From Paenibacillus castaneae (lineage in GTDB: Bacteria; Bacillota; Bacilli; Paenibacillales; Paenibacillaceae), in the NCBI RefSeq assembly GCF_002884445.1, contig NZ_KZ614144.1, forward strand, positions 1,158,202 to 1,222,201: a stretch of DNA of 64,000 nt, in the 5' to 3' direction. Below are positions 1 to 8,262 of the stretch, in pieces. Numbering within the stretch: the stretch's first letter is position 1; the number at the start of each line of letters is the position of its first letter. The translations under genes and the position numbers were made by a program. A model generated the notes under the pieces. The model was not told the DNA's origin. It searched no databases and saw nothing but the letters and a program-made list of their open reading frames with translations.

Positions 1-2
1 AA

Positions 3-1193
3 TGGAAGCTCACCTTATTCGATGCAGCAGCGCCTTTGTCCGTAAATGACGAGCGCAATTCATTCATTTTGGAGAAGATGGATTACTTAGAACAGGCAGG
101 AATATATCGCGGCTATGCCTTCTATGAAGGCGCTGTGCAGTTGATGCAAGGGCAAGCGGTACAGGGCTATTTGATTAGACAAAGCAGTGATGTCGTATCG
201 CTGTATGCAGGAGGCCAATATGCTGGAACTGTAACGCCTGGCGGAGGCAGCGCCTATCTTCCATACTCCCATGCTCTTCAAGACGGAAGGCTGTTTGCCA
301 GAGTAGAAACGTGGGGCCATTCCAACTTTGATGACGCAAGGCTGCCGGGGCTTCGTCTCCATTCCATGAAAGGGATGAAAGACGTGTCGGCGATAACAGA
401 AATTCGCAATCTGAGCAGCAACTGGAGCGTATATCGCGCATCGGACCGGGTGTTGCGAACGGAGCTTATTGAATCAACCGATTACACGATGTGGCCGCTC
501 GTTAACTTCGGAGGTTGGCTGTCTCCGGATCATCCGGCTTTCGAATATTACCGGAATACATTTAAGGCATCCGAGGACGCCAGCTCGTGGACGCTGCATT
601 TCAAAGGTTTACAATCACTTGCCCGTTTGTTTGTAGGAGGTCGAGAATTGGGTTCTATTCATCCATTTGATCCTTATTTCGATATTTCGGAGCATGTTGT
701 GGCTGGAGAAACCGTTGAGCTTGCGGTATACGTTGAGCGTGTGCTTGGTTTGCCATCCGGACAGGTCTATTTGTATGAAGGCCATAAGGCTTCTGAATGG
801 GCAGTGAGAGCAGCGGAGGAATCAGAGCTGTTTGAGCATGCAGAGAGAGAGCGAATAAACGGAGCGCCAACAGAATTGCCTATCACGCTTGAACCGGGTG
901 AGACTGCATGGCTGTATGCTTCGACCGTTAATTCGAAAGCGGCAGCAGGCTGGAGGGCAAAGGCAGCAGGCACCGGCCTTAAGCTGACCGTATTCCTGGA
1001 GGGGCGAATCGTTGGCCGAATTTGGCTGCCGAGTGATACGGGCAGACCTGTGTTGACGGGTGGCAGCCCGGATTCCTTCTATCTACCGGGAGCTTGGTAT
1101 GAAGAGGGAAAGGGAAGCTTGGCGATTATGCTTGAGGCGGTAGACCTGGAGAAGCAAGGACGATTGGAATCTATTCAATTCATATCCGTCTAG
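3..1193 (+). CDS. 3' part of a GH35-type beta-galactosidase-like glycosidase (5' end outside window)
   Basis: The frame is open to the left edge with no stop, so the gene starts outside the window; the TTG at 36 is not a convincing start. What is visible is a beta-rich region of about 395 residues. The last 70 residues resemble the galactose-binding-like jelly roll that closes GH35 beta-galactosidases (GRIWLPSDTG, then FYLPGAWYEEGKG and a short beta tail). The GH35 catalytic barrel would lie upstream and cannot be checked. It ends 24 bases before an importer permease, so it probably belongs to the same transcription unit and trims galactosidic linkages from the imported glycan. Another beta-sandwich-ended glycosidase family is possible. 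Confidence 0.5.
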   Translation, partial: WKLTLFDAAAPLSVNDERNSFILEKMDYLEQAGIYRGYAFYEGAVQLMQGQAVQGYLIRQSSDVVSLYAGGQYAGTVTPGGGSAYLPYSHALQDGRLFARVETWGHSNFDDARLPGLRLHSMKGMKDVSAITEIRNLSSNWSVYRASDRVLRTELIESTDYTMWPLVNFGGWLSPDHPAFEYYRNTFKASEDASSWTLHFKGLQSLARLFVGGRELGSIHPFDPYFDISEHVVAGETVELAVYVERVLGLPSGQVYLYEGHKASEWAVRAAEESELFEHAERERINGAPTELPITLEPGETAWLYASTVNSKAAAGWRAKAAGTGLKLTVFLEGRIVGRIWLPSDTGRPVLTGGSPDSFYLPGAWYEEGKGSLAIMLEAVDLEKQGRLESIQFISV

Positions 1194-1217
1194 TGAACAA
1201 TTCGAGGGGGAAATAGA

Positions 1218-2186
1218 ATGGAAACAGCCATTGCCGAAAGGGAGCCGGAAAGGAAGCTTCAGCGCATGAGCGGCGGCAAGCTCAAACGATTTTGGAATAA
1301 CAAAACATTGCTGCTCATGTGCTTGCCGGCCATCGCGTTCTTTATCGTCTTTGCTTATCTGCCGATGCCCGGACTGTATTTAGCATTCATTAACTACAAT
1401 TACTCCGACGGCATTTTCAAAAGCCCGTTTGTCGCATTCGATAATTTTCGTTTTCTTGTCATTAACGGTGACTTGTGGCGGCTCTCCTTCAATACAGTTG
1501 CCTATAATCTGGTATTCATCGTTCTTGGAAATGTGCTGCAAATATTTGTAGCCATCCTTTTAAATGAGATTCGCCGCAAATGGTTCAAAAAAATAACGCA
1601 AACCTTAATGTTCCTGCCCCATTTCATATCAGCTGTGCTTATCGGTCTGATCGCGTATAACATATTGAGCTATGATTACGGAATATTGAACAGCGTTCTG
1701 CAATCGTTTGGCATGCAGCCTGTCAAGACGTACTCTGATCCGACAATATGGCCGTTTATCATTGTGCTGACCTATCTTTGGCAGTCAACCGGCTACGGGT
1801 CGATCATTTATTTTGCAGCCATCATGGGACTTGATAATGAAATTATCGAAGCATCAGAAATTGACGGCGCGAATGCTTTTCAACGCATTATGTATATCGT
1901 GCTTCCTTGGCTGAAGCCAACCTTCATCATCCTCATGTTGTTCTCGCTCGGAGGCATTCTCAAAGGAAACTTTGGTTTGTTCTTCAACCTTGTAGGCGCA
2001 AACAATGTAGCTTTGTATCCAACGACTGATATTATTGAAACGTATGTGTTCCGTGCTCTTATGACGAATTTTAATTTCTCGATTGGCAGCGCGGTGAGCC
2101 TCTATCAATCCGTATTTGGTTTTATAGTCGTCTTGACTGCAAACTGGCTTGTGAGAAAGGCGTCGCCCGAAAACTCGTTATTTTAG
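1218..2186 (+). CDS. Carbohydrate ABC transporter permease, LplB/YteP-like
   Basis: A 322-residue inner-membrane subunit of a CUT1-type sugar importer with six predicted hydrophobic segments and an N-terminal cytoplasmic tail of about 30 residues. The EAA loop that contacts the ATPase is visible as EASEIDGANAFQRIMYIVLP. The start ATG follows an AGGGGGAAAT ribosome site. It is the first of three transport genes (permease, permease, lipoprotein), the order often seen for LplABC-like systems in Paenibacillus. No ATPase gene is linked, so a shared MsmX-type ATPase encoded elsewhere is likely. Substrate cannot be read from sequence; the neighbours point to a galactose-containing oligosaccharide. 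Confidence 0.9.
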   Translation: METAIAEREPERKLQRMSGGKLKRFWNNKTLLLMCLPAIAFFIVFAYLPMPGLYLAFINYNYSDGIFKSPFVAFDNFRFLVINGDLWRLSFNTVAYNLVFIVLGNVLQIFVAILLNEIRRKWFKKITQTLMFLPHFISAVLIGLIAYNILSYDYGILNSVLQSFGMQPVKTYSDPTIWPFIIVLTYLWQSTGYGSIIYFAAIMGLDNEIIEASEIDGANAFQRIMYIVLPWLKPTFIILMLFSLGGILKGNFGLFFNLVGANNVALYPTTDIIETYVFRALMTNFNFSIGSAVSLYQSVFGFIVVLTANWLVRKASPENSLF

Positions 2187-2198
2187 GAGGTGTCGAAT

Positions 2199-3110
2199 AT
2201 GGAAAATAGGGAAGAATCACGAAGCATCCGTACGGATATTAGCGGGATTATCGTTAAGTTTTTCGGATATGTGTTCATTTCGTTTTTTGCGCTATGCTGT
2301 CTGCTGCCTTTCTTGCTCGTGCTCGGCACTTCGTTTACGGCGGAGGGGACGATTAAGAAATATGGCTTCAATCTGTGGCCGCGTGACTTTAGCACCTTTG
2401 CGTACAAAATCGTTTTTGAGAACCCTGATCTTATTATCGGCTCCTACCTTGTGACTATGGCGATCACCGTTTTGGGGACAGCATTAGGCCTCTTTCTCGT
2501 TGCAATGACCGGGTACGCGCTGCAGCGTCCAGACTTCGGATACCGGAACGGCATTTCATTTTTTATTTATTTCACAACGCTGTTTTCCGGGGGACTTGTT
2601 CCTTTCTACCTGCTGATGACCCAGTACTTGACGCTCAAGGACAATTATTTGGCCGTTCTGCTGCCAGGGCTGCTGAGCCCGTTTCTCATTATTATGATGA
2701 AAAGCTTCGTACGCTCCATCCCGCATGCGATTACCGAATCTGCCAAAATCGATGGAGCAGGCGACTTTACTATTTTTCTAAGGCTGATTCTCCCCATGAC
2801 GACACCGGCTCTAGCAACAATAGGTTTGTTTATCGCTCTAGGCTACTGGAATGAATGGTATAACTCCATGCTCTTCCTCTCGGCGGATATGAAGTATCGT
2901 CCTCTTCAACTGTTCTTGTATAACGTGGTGACGAGCGCCGACTTTATTCGTAACTCGTCAGCGGCATCCAATGTGCCGCTTCGCGATATGCCGCTAGAAT
3001 CTATGAAGATGGCTACCGCAGTGGTCGCTACCGGACCTGTCATTTTGTTCTACCCATTTGTACAAAAGTATTTCATAAAGGGAATTACAGTTGGTGCTGT
3101 AAAAGGTTGA
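2199..3110 (+). CDS. Carbohydrate ABC transporter permease, LplC/YtcP-like
   Basis: Second permease of the importer, about 303 residues, with six hydrophobic segments and the EAA loop ESAKIDGAGDFTIFLRLILP. I choose ATG 2199 because AGGAGGT at 2185-2191 sits eight bases upstream; the GTG at 2190 lies inside that ribosome site. It follows the first permease by only 12 bases and precedes the lipoprotein subunit, so the three genes form one transporter. The C-terminal FIKGITVGAVKG is typical of this family. Substrate is not determined by the sequence. Confidence 0.9.
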   Translation: MENREESRSIRTDISGIIVKFFGYVFISFFALCCLLPFLLVLGTSFTAEGTIKKYGFNLWPRDFSTFAYKIVFENPDLIIGSYLVTMAITVLGTALGLFLVAMTGYALQRPDFGYRNGISFFIYFTTLFSGGLVPFYLLMTQYLTLKDNYLAVLLPGLLSPFLIIMMKSFVRSIPHAITESAKIDGAGDFTIFLRLILPMTTPALATIGLFIALGYWNEWYNSMLFLSADMKYRPLQLFLYNVVTSADFIRNSSAASNVPLRDMPLESMKMATAVVATGPVILFYPFVQKYFIKGITVGAVKG

Positions 3111-3185
3111 TGTGCCGCGGGCTCTAACGGGCCACTTCACATAACGGGCGCTGCCCGATTTATGAAAACAAAGGGGAGAATTGCG

Positions 3186-4742
3186 ATGTTGAGTGTCAAG
3201 AAGGTTTCCGCTTTGCTAATCGCCATCATGATGATCATTAGTCTTGCAGCTTGTTCAGGCAGTAATAGTAAGAAAACAACGAATGGCAGCAAGGGAGCAG
3301 ATACATCCAAGTTCGTCAAAATCAGTTATGTGGTGCTTGGCGACAAGCCCAAGAACGGACAGTTCGAGAAGGTTCTAGCTGAGGTTAACAAAAAAATGAA
3401 AGAAAAAATTAATGCAGAGCTCGAGTGGAAGTGGGTCGAGTGGGCAGATTGGCAGACCAAATACAATCTGCTGCTGGCGTCTGGTGAAGCGATCGATCTG
3501 ATTACGATCGGTACCGATTGGCTCGATACATGGGGCAACGCACAGCGCGGCGCCTTTATGAAGCTGGATGATTTACTGCCGGAATATGCGCCGCAAACGT
3601 GGAACTCCATTCCGAAAGAGGATTGGGCGGAAAGCAAATATAATGGCAAAATCGTACTCATTCCTGAGAATGATTATACACAATGGGTAAACCACGGCTT
3701 CTTCTACCGCGGAGACTGGGCGAAGGAAGCGGGCATTACCGACCCCATCAAGGATTGGGAAGGCATTGGCAAATATCTTCAGTTTATAAAGGATAACAAG
3801 GAAGGCGTAATTCCTTGGGATGCCGTTGCATCAACAAGCATATGGGGAGGTTTTGCACAGTCCTATACAGATGAGCTAGAGCTGCCGATCTCAACAGGAT
3901 ATTTACCGGTATTTACGACGAAATCCTTCGAAGAGAAATATACGGTAGTGAGCCCGGTATTTGAGGATACCTTCTTGGATTTCGCTACGATGATGAAGAG
4001 TTGGGCAGATAAAGGGTACTGGCGCGAGGATGTGCTGAACAATAAAAATGATAATCGCTCTGCTTTGCGTGCTGGATTGTCGGGACTTGATCAGCATCAT
4101 ACGCAAACCTTCGGCGGCTTGCGTGTGACCATGGACAAGGACCAGCCGGGCTCTGAGCTGCAAATGTTTCCTTTCGGACGTACTAGAGGCAATAATTTAA
4201 CCGTGCTTTCGATTACACATGGCGGTACATCCGTCGGTGCGCATAGTAAAAACCCAGAGCGCGCTCTAATGGCTTATGATTTAATCCGTAACGATAAGGA
4301 AATTTATCAACTGATCAATTATGGCATTGAAGGGGTTCAGTATGAAGTGAAAGACGGCAAGCGTATGCAGCCAGCCGGCTATGACGAAACGAAGGATTCA
4401 TTCTATGCTGACTTCTGGGGCGGCCGCGTCGATAAATTTGAAATCCCGAGTGTAACCACATGGGATAAACTAGAAGAAACACTGTATGCAGAATATGACA
4501 AAATCAAGAAGCCTTATCCATATGGCCAATTCGTGTTCGACAAAACGCCGGTTGAGGCTGAGCTTACCGCGATTACGCAGGTAACGGGCGAGATGGGGCC
4601 TGCGATTACGTATGGGAAAGCAGGAGAACCCGCGCAAGCCGTCGAGAAATTCCGCAGCAAGCTGAAGACAGCTGGCTACGACAAGGTGCTTGCCGAGCTG
4701 CAGAAACAAATGGATGCTTATAAGAAACTGATCGAAGGATAA
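3186..4742 (+). CDS. Extracellular solute-binding lipoprotein, LplA-like
   Basis: A 518-residue sugar-binding lipoprotein that captures ligand outside the membrane and delivers it to the two upstream permeases. The signal peptide ends in a lipobox (ISLAAC), followed by a Ser/Asn/Lys-rich linker. Length above 500 residues is typical of LplA-like family 1 binding proteins rather than the roughly 420-residue maltose type. ATG 3186 is preferred over ATG 3162 because AAGGGGAG at 3171-3178 precedes it and the signal peptide then starts normally. It is followed by a strong terminator, which ends the transport operon. Confidence 0.9.
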   Translation: MLSVKKVSALLIAIMMIISLAACSGSNSKKTTNGSKGADTSKFVKISYVVLGDKPKNGQFEKVLAEVNKKMKEKINAELEWKWVEWADWQTKYNLLLASGEAIDLITIGTDWLDTWGNAQRGAFMKLDDLLPEYAPQTWNSIPKEDWAESKYNGKIVLIPENDYTQWVNHGFFYRGDWAKEAGITDPIKDWEGIGKYLQFIKDNKEGVIPWDAVASTSIWGGFAQSYTDELELPISTGYLPVFTTKSFEEKYTVVSPVFEDTFLDFATMMKSWADKGYWREDVLNNKNDNRSALRAGLSGLDQHHTQTFGGLRVTMDKDQPGSELQMFPFGRTRGNNLTVLSITHGGTSVGAHSKNPERALMAYDLIRNDKEIYQLINYGIEGVQYEVKDGKRMQPAGYDETKDSFYADFWGGRVDKFEIPSVTTWDKLEETLYAEYDKIKKPYPYGQFVFDKTPVEAELTAITQVTGEMGPAITYGKAGEPAQAVEKFRSKLKTAGYDKVLAELQKQMDAYKKLIEG

Positions 4743-4755
4743 GAATAGAGCCATA

Positions 4756-4811
4756 AAGCGCAAGGGGAGTCTTCATGCACGAAAGTGCAGAACTTCTCTT
4801 GCGCTTTTTTT
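4756..4811 (+). terminator. Rho-independent terminator after the LplBCA-like operon
   Basis: The arms AGCGCAAG and CTTGCGCT flank a long imperfect stem-loop that is followed by a run of seven T. It lies 15 bases after the solute-binding protein stop. Confidence 0.85.
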
Positions 4812-4932
4812 AATTGTACCGTGATAATGATTTAACTTATGTTTTGTGCACCATAGGGCTGCCCAATATGCATGGGTTGCTAGTGCAGAAGGAGGCGGGA
4901 TTAGCGGGAGCTTTTGCAGTTAGCAAGCTGCT

Positions 4933-5790
4933 CTATTCGCTCTTCCTATAGTGAGCAGGAGTTATGCCAGTGAGCTTCTTGAACATGCGGTGGAAATGGG
5001 GTAGGCTTTCGAAGCCGCAGCGCTCTGCAATATCTGAAATATTGACATCTGTCTCCATAAGCAGCTCCTTCGCATGAATGATTCGTTTCGTCGTGACGTA
5101 CTCGGTTACGTTCAGGCCGGTCAGCTTTTTGAATACACGGGAGAAATGGGCAGGTGTTACGGAAGCCAGCTTAGCAAGATGGGATAAGCCTAGCGGGCTG
5201 TCCGGGTGCTCATCGATATACGTTAAAATTGTCGTCATCCATCCCGGATGCGAGTTTGAGGTCGTTTGATCCGCTTCAGCGCTGTTTAGAATACGGCCTA
5301 GAAGCAGCAAAATTTGCTGCATATGCAGCAGCACCGCTTGTCGATACCCCTGCTGTTTCTCCGCTTCTTCCGTGTGAATATTCTCAATCAAGCTTATCAT
5401 CTGTTGCTTTTCTTGTGTCGTTATCGCGAGCTTGTACGCTTTGCGCCGCTTGGCTTGCTCAAAGCAGCGCAAATAAGAGAATGAATCGCCTAGCGGCTGG
5501 CTATGTACGAATGATGCATTGAAGAACAAGGCAGTTGATGTCTTCGGATTGTCAGGATCGGGAAAGGAGCGGTGAATCGTATTGCCGGGTATCATGAATA
5601 TATCACCTGGGCCTGCATCATAGATCGTTTGATCGATAAAAAAAGTGCCTCTGCCGCTATAAATATATACGAGCTCATACCAATCGTGAAAATGATCAGG
5701 CAGCTCATTCTGAGCGCTCTTCGTATCCTTATAGACCATTTCGAACGGAAAAGCAGTCACGGCATCAAACTTTTTGCGATAGGGATACAT
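4933..5790 (-). CDS. AraC-family transcriptional regulator (cupin plus double HTH)
   Basis: A regulator of about 285 residues. An N-terminal cupin-like sensor (residues about 15-140, with YSGRGTFFIDQ and DIFMIPGN) is followed by two helix-turn-helix motifs in the last 100 residues (LSHLAKLASVTPAHFSRVFK and the C-terminal FESLPHFHRMFKKLTGITP). I choose the ATG at 5790 because GAGGTG lies seven bases upstream; the longer form from 5805 lacks a ribosome site. It is transcribed divergently from the L-galactose operon, whose promoter has a good -10 but a poor -35, as expected for an activated promoter. It probably responds to L-galactose or a derivative and may also control the importer. Confidence 0.9.
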   Translation of the reverse strand: MYPYRKKFDAVTAFPFEMVYKDTKSAQNELPDHFHDWYELVYIYSGRGTFFIDQTIYDAGPGDIFMIPGNTIHRSFPDPDNPKTSTALFFNASFVHSQPLGDSFSYLRCFEQAKRRKAYKLAITTQEKQQMISLIENIHTEEAEKQQGYRQAVLLHMQQILLLLGRILNSAEADQTTSNSHPGWMTTILTYIDEHPDSPLGLSHLAKLASVTPAHFSRVFKKLTGLNVTEYVTTKRIIHAKELLMETDVNISDIAERCGFESLPHFHRMFKKLTGITPAHYRKSE

Positions 5791-5872
5791 ATACAAACAC
5801 CTCATTGGCAGCTATAGTCAGCCTCATTGTAGCAAATATCAAAAAAGAGTACAAATAAGCAATAATAGAGCA

Positions 5873-5901
5873 TTTAATACATCGATATTGTTATCTATAA
5901 T
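5873..5901 (+). promoter_or_regulatory. Probable activator-dependent promoter of the L-galactose operon
   Basis: A perfect TATAAT lies at 5896-5901. The -35 position 17 bases upstream reads TTTAAT, a weak match. The divergent AraC-type gene starts about 80 bases away. The start site is inferred, not shown. Confidence 0.5.
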
Positions 5902-5938
5902 GAGAGTATAAACATTAAGCTAGAAAAGAGGCGACAAG

Positions 5939-6769
5939 GTGAGAATTGATGCGCATCAGCATTACTGGAGTATTGAGCGAGGAGATTACGGCTGGATTAC
6001 ACCGGAAATTCCGGTTCTTTACCGTGATTTTTTGCCTGAGGATATGGAGCCTCATTTCATCAACCATCAATTAGACGGCACGATTGTCGTGCAGGCGGCG
6101 GCAACGCTGGCAGAAACTGATTATTTGCTCGAACTCAGCGAAACAACGGATAGCATTATCGGTGTCGTGGCTTGGCTTGATCTTGCTGATCCTCATTACC
6201 GCAGCCATTATGAGAAATTCGCAAGCCATCCGAAGTTTGTCGGCTTTCGTGTCATGATCCAAGAGATGTCGGATGCGAATGCGGTGCTTGAGCCTCATTT
6301 CGTGGAAGCGCTCACTTTTTTTGCCGAGCAGGATGTTCCGGTGGATCTGCTTGTCGTGTCTCATCAGCTCGAGCCAGTCGTCTTGCTGCTTGAGAAAGTG
6401 CCGGGCCTGCGCGCTGTCATTGATCATATTGCGAAGCCGCGCATTCGGGAAGGCGTAGTTGAGCCATGGCAAAGCCAGATGCAGCAAATTGCTTCGCATC
6501 CTAATATATTTTGCAAGCTGTCGGGCATGGTGACGGAGGCCGATCATAACAATTGGAAGCCGTCCGATTTCTCAGCGTATATATCGGGGGTGCTGGAATG
6601 GTTCGGACCGCAAAGAGTGATGTTCGGTAGCGACTGGCCAGTTTGCCTGCTTGCAGCGACCTACAATGAAGTAATTGAAATATTGCAGGAGGCTATTCCG
6701 GCCTCGTGGAGTGAAGCTGAACGGGAGAGGCTGTTCGGACTAAATGCGAAGGAGTTTTATAAATTATGA
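5939..6769 (+). CDS. L-galactono-lactonase-like amidohydrolase (COG3618, fuconolactonase family)
   Basis: A 276-residue metal-dependent TIM-barrel hydrolase. The family marks are the N-terminal DAHQHYW (HxH metal ligands), DHIAKP near residue 162 and FGSDWPV near residue 230, which holds the last metal-binding Asp. COG3618 enzymes open sugar lactones such as L-fucono-, L-rhamnono- and L-galactono-lactone. Genes for tagaturonate and altronate steps follow directly, so L-galactonolactone is the best-fitting substrate here. The start is GTG, with GAGGCGAC just upstream. It ends in an ATGA overlap with the next gene, which argues for translational coupling. Confidence 0.85.
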   Translation: MRIDAHQHYWSIERGDYGWITPEIPVLYRDFLPEDMEPHFINHQLDGTIVVQAAATLAETDYLLELSETTDSIIGVVAWLDLADPHYRSHYEKFASHPKFVGFRVMIQEMSDANAVLEPHFVEALTFFAEQDVPVDLLVVSHQLEPVVLLLEKVPGLRAVIDHIAKPRIREGVVEPWQSQMQQIASHPNIFCKLSGMVTEADHNNWKPSDFSAYISGVLEWFGPQRVMFGSDWPVCLLAATYNEVIEILQEAIPASWSEAERERLFGLNAKEFYKL

Positions 6770-8262
6770 CTATTTTAAATCGCGATCATCTGAATGAGCA
6801 GCAGCGCTCCAGTATGGAGCAAGCCGTGAGTGCGCCGATTACTGTACTGCAAATTGGCGAGGGCAACTTCCTTAGGGGTTTCTTTGATTGGATGATTCAT
6901 GAATGCCGCAAATTGGGCTTATATAAAGGAAGCATTGCCGTCAATCAGCCGAGACCAGGCGGCAAACCGAAGATCGATGCGTTGGCCGAGCAAGACGGAC
7001 TATTTACGCTTGTCATTCGCGGCTTGGAGAATGGCAAGAGCGTTCAGCGGAAAGAGGTTATTTCGGTATTCGGCAGCGTATTTGACCCTTATTCCAATTG
7101 GGATGCCTATCTTGCCCAGGCTGAGAATCCAGATTTGCAGCTAGTCGTATCCAACACGACGGAAGCAGGGCTTGTCTATCGGCCGGAGGCGCTGGTGGAC
7201 GGGCAGCCGATTCAGTCATTCCCCGGCAAGCTCGCGCAGCTGCTGTATCGTCGTTTTACGTTCTTTGATCGCGACCCGCAGCGCGGCTTAGTTTGTTTGC
7301 CTTGTGAGCTGCTGGAGCGCAATGGTGATGAGCTTCGCAACTGCATCCTGCGCTATAGCGACGATTGGGGCTATCCTGAAGCATTTAAGCAGTGGATAAG
7401 GGAGCATAATCGGTTTTTGAACTCACTTGTGGATCGGATCGTAACGGGCTATCCGGACGAAGTGCAGGCTGAGGCATGGTTTAGCGAATGGGGTTACTCC
7501 GATCCGATGTTAAGCACGGCTGAGCCCTATCATCTATGGGCAATTGAAGGGGAGCCAGAGCTAGAGAAGCTGCTGCCGCTGCGCCAAGCGGGACTTAATG
7601 TTCACTGGGTAAGCGATTTGCGTCCTTTCCAACTTAGAAAGGTGCGTATTTTGAATGGTGCCCATACCCTAATGACGCCGCTTGGTCTTCTGCACGGGAT
7701 GGAGCAGGTTCGGGAAACGATGGAGCATCCGGCATTTGGGCCGCTTGTTCGCGGGACGGTAGAAACGGAAATTATTCCATCGCTTGCCATTGCCCAGGAT
7801 GAGCTGGAGGCTTATGCCGCCGATGTGTATGAGCGCTTTCTTAATCCATTCATTCGCCACCGGCTTGCGGATATTGCGATGAATAGCTTGAGCAAATTTA
7901 AAGTGCGGCTGCTTCCTTCCCTGCTCCATTATGCAGGTGAGGACATAGCTGTCCCGAGCGGATTAGCGCAGGGCTTTGCCGGCTTGCTGCGGTATTACAA
8001 GGTCAAGGCGACGGATGCAGGCTTCGAGGGCACGACGCTGGACGGCAAAGCTTATATCGTTCGCGATGATGCGGGATTGCTGGAGCTGATAGAAGCTGTA
8101 TGGACAGAGGCAAGCGAAGAGAAATGGACACTTCCGCAAACGGTCGAAAGACTGCTTAGCTTAGAGAGCGTATGGGGACGGGATCTGGCGGCGGAATGGC
8201 CAAAGCTCACAAAGGTACTGAGCGAGAATATTGCGGAAATGGAGCGGGAAGCCAATGAATAG
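6766..8262 (+). CDS. uxaB: Tagaturonate reductase (altronate oxidoreductase)
   Basis: A 498-residue NADH-dependent dehydrogenase of the mannitol dehydrogenase/UxaB family. It reduces D-tagaturonate to D-altronate. The N-terminal Rossmann region has QIGEGNFLRGFFDWM and the catalytic helix region has RKVRILNGAHT, with the family lysine and the NGxH motif. Length matches UxaB. In classic galacturonate breakdown, tagaturonate comes from the isomerase UxaC. No uxaC is present here; instead a zinc dehydrogenase that can make tagaturonate from L-galactonate lies at the end of the operon. The gene overlaps the lactonase by four bases and the dehydratase by eight. Confidence 0.93.
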   Translation: MTILNRDHLNEQQRSSMEQAVSAPITVLQIGEGNFLRGFFDWMIHECRKLGLYKGSIAVNQPRPGGKPKIDALAEQDGLFTLVIRGLENGKSVQRKEVISVFGSVFDPYSNWDAYLAQAENPDLQLVVSNTTEAGLVYRPEALVDGQPIQSFPGKLAQLLYRRFTFFDRDPQRGLVCLPCELLERNGDELRNCILRYSDDWGYPEAFKQWIREHNRFLNSLVDRIVTGYPDEVQAEAWFSEWGYSDPMLSTAEPYHLWAIEGEPELEKLLPLRQAGLNVHWVSDLRPFQLRKVRILNGAHTLMTPLGLLHGMEQVRETMEHPAFGPLVRGTVETEIIPSLAIAQDELEAYAADVYERFLNPFIRHRLADIAMNSLSKFKVRLLPSLLHYAGEDIAVPSGLAQGFAGLLRYYKVKATDAGFEGTTLDGKAYIVRDDAGLLELIEAVWTEASEEKWTLPQTVERLLSLESVWGRDLAAEWPKLTKVLSENIAEMEREANE

